From Lasioglossum baleicum (taxonomy: Eukaryota; Arthropoda; Insecta; Hymenoptera; Halictidae), in assembly GCF_051020765.1 (NCBI RefSeq), contig NC_134935.1:10417579-10481578 (forward strand): a stretch of 64,000 nt of DNA. Direction: 5' to 3'. This document shows, in pieces, positions 58,001 through 64,000 of the stretch. A program made the translations under genes and the position numbers. The notes under the pieces are model-generated. The model had not been told where the DNA came from, made no database searches, and worked only from the letters and a program-made list of their open reading frames with translations. Positions within the stretch are counted from its first letter, which is position 1. Every line of letters begins with the position of its first letter.

Positions 58001-60005
58001 TGATACACTGAGCGACAGCAGCAGTAATGATTGTCGTAGAAGTACCAGGTTTGTATTCCAACCAATGTAACTTTATCCCCATATTTATAACTGGGTAGCT
58101 TAGTTTCGGTCCATGTAAAAGAACTGATTTCACACCAGTCTTGACTGCCTTCATCATTTTCAAAGGTATGGCATCGATGTTTGCTATGTAGTCTGGTGAT
58201 CTATCTAACAGCAAAGGCTCGGTTCCCTGATAGTTCGGTATCAACGATATAGTTACCGTCACTGAATGTTTACTTTTCCCTATAGTGTACTCGGAACTAA
58301 AGGTGTCCCTAACAGAGTCTGTTATCGTCTCTCTGTAGGCAATCTGCAATGGTCCTAAATCTGCGTCAACTTTAAATTCCGATCGAATTCTTTCTTTGAT
58401 AATTTCTAAGTGCAATTCGCCCATACCAGCGAGCACAGTTTGTCCTGTGTCACTGTCGTGAGTTACTCTTAAGCTTGAATCTTCTCTTTCTAGCTGTTGC
58501 AGAGCAGATTCCAAGGCTGCTTGAGAAGAAAGGGATGGTGCTTCTATGGAACAAAAGAAAACAGGCTCTAATATCCTCGAATTGGAAGTGAAAAAGTTCT
58601 CAACTTCTTCTGGTTCAATGTCTTTCTGCGATGCCAAATTTGTTTTGGCTCTATTAACTGCTGATGCATTGGTCGTCAACAAATCACCGGTTGTAACACT
58701 TTTCAATCCTGCTACTGCTGCAATGTTACCACTATTAATACTAGATACTTCTTCGTAGTCGTCTGCGCAAGCGATGTACAATTTGGTAACTTGTTCAGAA
58801 ATTTCTTTTTGAATGTTATATACTTTCCCATTTTTCTCCATGGCTCCAGTATAAATTCTGAAGAACGTAATAGGTCCTCTCTGTTTATCGTGCACAACTT
58901 TAAATGCTCTGGCAGACAAATTTTTGTCAAAAGAATGATAGTACTTTAAATATTTATTCTTATCCGGAGATGGGAGATACAAGAGGACACTGTCCATTAA
59001 AGGTTGCACGCCTACGTTCTTATAAGAACTACCTAAGAGTACAGGTACACCTTTCATATTTATGGTAGCTCTGTATAAAGAGTCTATCAACAATTGTGGA
59101 GCGATAGAGTCTAAAGATTCTTGTTCGATGATTACCTCTGCTAACTTATCGTCTATATTAGACAATTTATCAGTTAAATGTCTACGCTTCTCGACCGCCA
59201 TTTCCCACAAACTTTTATCCCCTTCGTTGCATAGTTTTAGTCTTGTAAATTTCATACCCTTATCGTCTTTAGTAAAAATCATTTTCTCTAATGTAATCAC
59301 ATCCACTATGCCTTTCAAAAGCCCTTGTTCTTTGATTGGAAACTGTGTAGGCAGTGCTTCTACATGTAATTTTGATTCGATAGACTTTACGCTTGCGTCA
59401 AAGTTTGCGTCTAGTCTATCCATTTTGTTCACATAAATAATTCTAGGTATATTATATTTGTCAGCCTGTCGATAAACTGTCAGCGTTTGAGCCTCCACAC
59501 CTGCAGAACCGTCAAGTATAACTACTGCTCCGTCTAACACTCTCAGAGTTTGTTCTACCTCCATAGTGAAATCAATGTGTCCCGGTGTGTCTATTAGATT
59601 GATACGATGATTTTTCCATTCATACGTCACTGCTGCGGAAGTAATAGTTATACCTCGTTCACGTTCTTGGTCCATGTAATCTGTTACCGTATTACCATGA
59701 TGTACTTCTCCCATAGATTTAATAAGACCAGAGTAAAATAACATTCTTTCTGTAGTAGTTGTTTTACCTGAAACATCATTATTAAACATTATTCTTGTGA
59801 CAGATACATCCGACATCAGGTTATATTAAAAAATATATTAAAACTTAAACGAACCGGCATCGATGTGTGCCAAAATTCCGATATTACGGATTTTTGCAAC
59901 TGCATGTTCCCCATGTTCATCTTTCACTATTACTTTTGAATTCTTCTGCGTGTATCGTTTCTGAACTTTACACCACGAAGTTGATATTAACCTACGCTTC
60001 AACAT
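55011..60005 (-). CDS. GFM2: Mitochondrial elongation factor G 2 (ribosome-releasing GTPase)
   Basis: Exons on the minus strand: 60005-59855, 59767-57996, 55634-55488 and 55175-55011 (stop). Phases join cleanly to 744 residues; human GFM2 is about 780. After a basic, Arg/Lys-rich presequence come G1 AHIDAGKTTTTE (46-57), G2 RERGITITS, G3 DTPGH (110-114), G4 NKMD (164-167) and G5 GSSYKNVG. Domains II-V follow, ending with LGYSTTLRILSSGHATFSLEFDHYE. EF-G2 works with mitochondrial RRF to split post-termination ribosomes. The C-terminal domain V is split off by a 2361-bp intron holding a gene on the opposite strand. An in-frame ATG at 60059 would add 18 residues. AATAAA lies 23 bp past the stop. 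Confidence 0.96.
55736..56040. mobile_element. MITE in GFM2 intron 2
   Basis: CAGTATTGTCCGACTGTAAG (from 55737) is matched inversely by CTTACAGTCGGACATTACTG (ending 56039), giving about 22-bp terminal inverted repeats on a ~305-bp non-coding element. The target duplication is not clear, so the superfamily is not assigned. Confidence 0.7.
56299..57712 (+). CDS. CFAP20-domain protein with long C-terminal extension
   Basis: Exons 56299-56421, 56484-56633 and 56747-57712 join in phase 0 to 412 residues. Residues 1-185 follow CFAP20/BUG22 along their length. Landmarks are GYVSLLYSISDKPLEYW, CPPDSSQFLNIELPVLVVVI, the GWNKLELNLSQLTQTAF block, and NCRLRRVYFIDKHY. CFAP20 is an inner-junction protein of ciliary doublet microtubules. 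Here the domain is clearly diverged and lacks the MFKNTFQ start, so this is probably a paralogue rather than the conserved orthologue. The extension (about 190-412) is Lys/Asn/Thr-rich, without a domain I recognise, and may be disordered. The whole gene lies inside GFM2 intron 2 on the opposite strand. The AATAAA signal overlaps the stop (57708-57713). A hAT-MITE end sits just before the exon 3 acceptor. Confidence 0.87.
57879..57981. repeat. Short hairpin-forming inverted repeat in GFM2 intron 2
   Basis: TTGAGGAGGTAGACTTCGCGAC (57879-57900) is matched inversely, with mismatches, by the segment 57956-57981 ending GTCCACCTCCTCAA. On the minus strand it begins about 14 nt after the GFM2 exon 2 donor. 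It contains a smaller hairpin (GACTACTGAAAAACCCAGTC). It could be a small MITE or an RNA structure; it does not fit a tRNA. Confidence 0.6.
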
Positions 60006-60164
60006 GATTTCTAACCTATACCGACGATATCCGCTGATGCTCAAACGGAGAACGACCAATATTCGAATATGTATAAATAGTTTATGTAGAATTTATGTAA
60101 TGAAAATACTACATTTATTTATGATCCAACGAAATATATATTTATTATGTTTTTTTCTTATAAA
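60006..60164. other. GFM2 upstream / mRpS18A 3' space
   Basis: Only about 160 bp separate the mRpS18A stop from the GFM2 start codon on the same strand. The mRpS18A polyadenylation hexamer AATAAA (minus strand, 60146-60141) lies here. The GFM2 promoter must therefore overlap this short AT-rich stretch or the neighbour's 3' end. Confidence 0.55.
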
Positions 60165-61117
60165 TTACAAGCGATATTTAGCTCTGATAGTGTCTTCATC
60201 GTAATATGTATTAAACGTCTTCCACTTGCCCCTGTTTAAATGGTCCCAGTATTCTCCCGAAGGAGATTTCTTTGGCATTATTCCTGAAAAGAAGAAGCGA
60301 TGCAAACATGCTTTAATGTTAACACAGTCGAGCTGGATAGAGTATAAACAGAAGATAACATGCTCAATGCGATAGAGATTCTATGTTATATATATATTAT
60401 AGTTTTATGTTATATGTATGTATTAATTTTATTTATCAGATCCGATACAGTCAATCCACAGAGTTAGACCTCGGGAATGACATCGTCTTGAACGTACTAA
60501 TTAATTCCTAATCTTAAATTCAAACAAGTTAATTATACTTTACCTGCCCTCTGGGCCATCAGGATCATCGAAGAAATTCTCTGTTGCTGTACTTTGCAGA
60601 GACCAGTAATTCTACGTGGTAGTATATTACCATTAGATGTTATAAACTGGCTAAGTATGAGAACATCCTAAAATAGTTTTTAAATTGCTTAAAAGTATGA
60701 AAACTTACGATATGCTTATCTACTAAAACATGAAAATAAGATCGTACAGTGTGACGAATGGAAAGACCGGAGGAACACACAGGACAGACACCTTTCTTAG
60801 GTTTCAGGAATCGACTATCATTTACATCTGGTTTTATCACTGCTTCAATTATTAAATTATTCCCTTCTTTTTTCTCGATAACTACAAAGAAAATTAAGTG
60901 GAATGTATAGAAGAATTCTGAATTATAGGTTACAGAAATTTACTTATAGAATCGGAATAGACTGCATGTGATTATGTTAATTTGAATCGAAGACGAATGG
61001 TTCATACTTACTTTCTTTCAGATAGGATGTACCAGACAATGAAATATTCCTGTTTTGTGTTGGCAACTGTATGCTTCTCCCTGCATTTTTAACAAACCTA
61101 AACAACGCAGCAGACAT
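60165..61117 (-). CDS. mRpS18A: Mitochondrial small ribosomal subunit protein bS18a (S18A)
   Basis: Exons on the minus strand: 61117-61012, 60881-60748, 60667-60544 and 60283-60165 (stop); total 160 residues. The N-terminus (MSAALFRFVKNAGRSIQLP) is a basic amphipathic presequence. The S18 core follows: EKKEGNNLIIE, the Cys pair CPVC (68-71), IRHTDVLILSQFI, LPRRITGLCKVQQQRI and LMAQRAG. The C-terminus is an S18A-type tail (KSPSGEYWDHLNRGKW...). S18A is one of three metazoan mitochondrial S18 paralogues in the small subunit. The exon 2 donor chosen (ACT|GTACGA) restores the family spacing; a stronger GTAAGT 39 nt downstream is also in frame. The AATAAA signal is 19 bp past the stop. Confidence 0.94.
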
Positions 61118-61370
61118 CTTGCTAATGTACACTAATGTACATATGTGTAGTGTGTAAATAGGTGTGTGTAGGTCGTAGGTATGACGGTATATGACTGTAT
61201 GACTGTATGAGAGCGTACATGCACGTGTATTACAGCATTCGTGGAGCTTGCATAAATATCTGTAAATTATTTTTAACCGTAACAATTTTCAGTAAATTCT
61301 GCCAGACATTAATTGTTTATTATTTATTCCCTGACACATTATATTTACATTTATTGATGAAAAATAAAAG

Positions 61371-61723
61371 TATTGGATATTCATTACAGCAGCAAATGAT
61401 TCGTGCCGCTTTCCCCATAAAACGCAATGCAAATTCCGGCACGAATTATTTGCTCTTCCTAAACGTCCGTACAGCGCCATTTCATGCAGCGGCAAAACGC
61501 TCAAATTGTTAGCCAAATATTACCGACAGAGTTCAAGTCGGTAACCGCGCTATCTAGCGGTAGATTTGGAACTAAATTTGGCTAACAGTTTGAGCGTTTT
61601 GCCGCTGCAGGAAATGGCGCTGTACGGATGTTTAGGAAGAGCAAATAATTCGTGCCGGAATTAACATTGCGTCTTATGGGAAAAGTGGCACGGATTATTT
61701 GCTGCTGTAATGAATATCCAATA
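61371..61723. repeat. Long foldback (inverted repeat) element
   Basis: Arms 61371-61519 and 61576-61723 are inverse copies over about 148 bp with few mismatches and small indels. Landmarks in both are TATTGGATATTCATTACAGC, CAAAT.ATTCGTGCC and GCCAAAT. The 56-bp loop has two small hairpins (ACCGAC...GTCGGT and ACCGCGCTATCTAGCGGT). A foldback MITE is the likely origin; no target duplication was identified. Transcription through it would give a long near-perfect dsRNA. Confidence 0.88.
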
Positions 61724-62292
61724 TTTTTCAGTTTGCATGAATAAATTATCTTTATTGTACATTCCAGACACAGAGGATTCTCCAGTATACACCCACCAAT
61801 TTTTTTAGCCCCTGAATAACAATTTCATTGAATATTTAACCATCCACTGATACCTGTCAATAACGCGTTTGAGGTTTGGGAGCATACATAAAATAGATTA
61901 TGACAGAAAACTTATTCATATCTTCGAAGCTTCGCCTATATATGTATAGTAGGGATAGTAGCAAGGTATCTCTCATAGAGAATCTCGCATGACTGTATTT
62001 TTTCTCGATAAATATGGTGCTAAAATCTTGGTGACCAATCTGTTGAATAGATTTTCGTCCATACGAAAATAATTTTTGTAATCATCAGCACGCAGCAAAT
62101 TTAAATGACCGTACCGATCACGTTTTTTCCATTTTCAGCCACTTCTTCATCCATACTGTGCGTTTCAGTTTCCTCCTGCTGCCCAATGCCAAGGATAGTA
62201 GCCAACAGTAGCCAACAGTAGCCAAACAGGCTCTTTCTTTATAAGACATTGCGCCAGATACGCACCTAAATTCATCAAAATGAACATGCCTT

Positions 62293-62306
62293 GTCTCCAT
62301 AGCAAT
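62293..62306 (+). promoter_or_regulatory. Near-consensus RFX X-box upstream of CFAP300
   Basis: GTCTCCATAGCAAT matches the ciliary X-box consensus GTHNYYATRRNAAC at 13 of 14 positions; only the last C is T. It ends 17 bp before the CFAP300 start codon at 62324. RFX factors drive ciliary genes in animals through such sites, usually close upstream of the gene. Confidence 0.65.
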
Positions 62307-62323
62307 GTTACATTTGTTGTAAA

Positions 62324-63496
62324 ATGGAAGGCGTATCGAATTATACATTCGTGCCACTCGCATCAAAGAATTACGTAGGAATCAATAATAAAACAACACA
62401 GAGCTTGTTTTCGAAATGGTAATTGAGTCCATACTTTTTAGATCGCATTGCGTGTTTCAATATGTACATTAGTTTGTATACATAACAAATTATTGTTATT
62501 ATATTGCAGGGGTATACGTGGAAATTTCGTTATTCAACATTTTTCATTTAATGAACCTTTCCAACAGTATCAGAAATATCTTTTAGTAGATGTTAGTTGA
62601 TTAATACATTATTTATAATCATTTTATTTGTACATGTTTCATATAAAGTAATTGCATTTCAATTACTTATAGGCATTCTTTAAAGATAACATTATTGGGA
62701 AAGAATTAATAACAATGCAAGGAAATCATTGGGCAAAGCAAGGTAGTAAAGAGGAATATTATTTATAATAACATAATATATATTATTAATGCATTTTATA
62801 ATTGTTAGGCATAACATCGTCAGTTGTTGAGGTAAAACCAGTGCCTTGTTCTGTTTTAAGTATGTCCTTTTTTGATAAATTAAAAGATCCAGAAAATGGA
62901 ATTGTGTATAAGACAGGGACTATTTGCAAAAGATACGATACAGAAATTGATAATATTCTAGTTAGTGATAATCTCAGAGGAGTATGAATTTTTCTACATT
63001 ATGTAGTTAATGTTTCACTACTACAAATCTATTTATTTTTTAATGCTTATAGATGTTATTAGACGAAGAATGTCCAGAATACAATTTATACACAAAAGAC
63101 GAGAGAGAGGAATTTATATTTCGTATTTTTCAAATGCTGGTTCTTGGAGGAATACTGTGTCAACACGAAGATAAATTAGATCCATATTTGGATGCTACCA
63201 AAACTATTTACAAAGATTTGATAAGGTGTTGTCATTTATTTGTTAAATTTATATTTAACAGAAAGTGAAATTAATGATTTAATAATTTTAGAGTGGAAAA
63301 ACAAAATGACTCAGATTTATCTGTTAGTACGCTAGTTCTAGAAGTAGTAGTCAAAGATAGTAAAAATCAAGCATACTTTCCATGTAAGCCGTCTCACATA
63401 CAAAATATTGGGTTCCTATTAGTATACAACAAAACTCGTGAAATTACAACATTCTTACATCAATATGGAGAATACTGTCTGTCTGGAGAAGTATAA
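62324..63496 (+). CDS. CFAP300: CFAP300, dynein-arm assembly/transport factor
   Basis: Exons 62324-62418, 62510-62585, 62673-62742, 62809-62981, 63053-63225 and 63292-63496 have GT-AG borders and matching phases. They give 263 residues; human CFAP300 is 267. Conserved landmarks in order: FSFNEPFQQYQKYLLAFFKD, VKPVPCSVLSMSFFDKL, DNILVSDNLRGMLL, DEREEFIFRIFQMLVLGGIL, CQHEDKLDPYLDATKTIYKD and the C-terminal LHQYGEYCLSG. CFAP300 is needed for dynein-arm assembly in motile cilia and moves by intraflagellar transport. In insects this points to chordotonal cilia and possibly sperm. No signal or membrane segment was seen. The first exon (MEGVSNYTFVPLASKNYVG...) is short and rests on the in-frame TGG codon formed across intron 1. 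AATAAA lies at 63593-63598. Confidence 0.93.
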
Positions 63497-64000
63497 GGTC
63501 TCGCAAACAATTATATATATTAAAAAATTGGTTTTTCATTAAAATTGTTACTTTGTACAAACATTGAAATATTTAAATTATGTATTTGTTGTAATAAATA
63601 CATTGTGCATTATTTACATTATTCAGAATTGGGCAAAATTCGTGATATAACTGAGAAACAAATACTTTTTCATATAAAAACAAAAATGGAAGTGTTGTAA
63701 AGCTCCACGAATTACGCCCCACTACATATATATTTACACATGTATTTAACATTTCATATTTTATCGAAAATACCTAACTGGCAATTGTAAAGAAACAACA
63801 AGAATACTTTTTTTTATTATTAAATCTATAGTAATCCTTTGGCGTGTTATAGAAAGATGTTGGAAAAGTACATTTTTCTTTACGATGATCCTAGCTATAT
63901 TAAAAAATTGATAAATTATTGCTTATTATTGCTTGCAGTAACAATACTTTCTTAAATGGTACAATGAATTTTCTACACATCTTGCTTGAGATCCATACAT
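63497..64000. other. CFAP300 3' flank
   Basis: AT-rich DNA holding the CFAP300 polyadenylation hexamer (63593-63598). A fragment resembling the end of the element in kay (CAGAATTGGGCAAAATTCG) lies at about 63624. No other gene was recognised before the window ends. Confidence 0.6.

Larger units (their letters stand above)
61118..62323. other. Divergent intergenic region, mRpS18A / CFAP300
   Basis: This 1.2 kb spacer lies between two genes read in opposite directions. It holds a ~350-bp foldback (61371-61723), a short triplication of GTAGCCAACA (about 62195-62225) and the X-box next to CFAP300. No coding exon was recognised. Confidence 0.6.

Overview
The window is nuclear DNA from an insect, most likely a hymenopteran and probably a bee. 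It holds five recognisable protein genes, all split by introns with GT-AG borders. Their products match insect or animal families: Fos, mitochondrial EF-G2, mitochondrial S18A, a CFAP20-domain protein and CFAP300. The non-coding DNA mixes AT-rich stretches full of small inverted-repeat transposons with CpG-rich islands, as is common in Hymenoptera. I cannot name the species. I saw no bacterial, viral, rRNA, tRNA or CRISPR feature.

Layout. About 1-7,000 is gene-free upstream DNA. From 7,425 to 52,978 (+) lies kayak (kay, the insect Fos gene). It has three alternative coding first exons (7,425-7,556; 14,915-15,052; 38,146-38,214), each ending in phase 0. They can join a common exon (51,326-51,763) carrying the Fos core and basic region, and then a last exon (52,766-52,978) carrying the leucine zipper. 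Two of the three first exons lie behind promoters with the same CCAAT plus TGACGTCA (CRE) pairing, and one of these also has a TATA box and an initiator at canonical spacing. The long kay introns hold MITEs of hAT, mariner, Tc1 and possible piggyBac type, a long foldback, a tandem duplication and CT/GA microsatellites. The last kay exon runs into the terminal inverted repeat of a ~1.3 kb element, which supplies the last 11 codons, the stop and two AATAAA hexamers. The long C-terminal region I expect in insect Fos is not visible.

From 55,011 to 61,117 the minus strand carries two mitochondrial translation genes in series: GFM2 (mitochondrial EF-G2, ribosome recycling) and mRpS18A. The 2.4 kb second intron of GFM2 contains a complete gene on the opposite strand (56,299-57,712), a CFAP20-domain protein with a ~225-residue charged C-terminal extension. 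After an intergenic region holding a ~350 bp foldback, CFAP300 (62,324-63,496, +) reads away from mRpS18A. A near-consensus RFX X-box sits just upstream of its start codon.

The right end therefore interleaves mitochondrial translation genes with two genes of ciliary or flagellar families. The left 50 kb is the regulatory landscape of one transcription factor. All exon borders were read by eye from reading frame, splice dinucleotides and remembered family sequences; no alignment was run.
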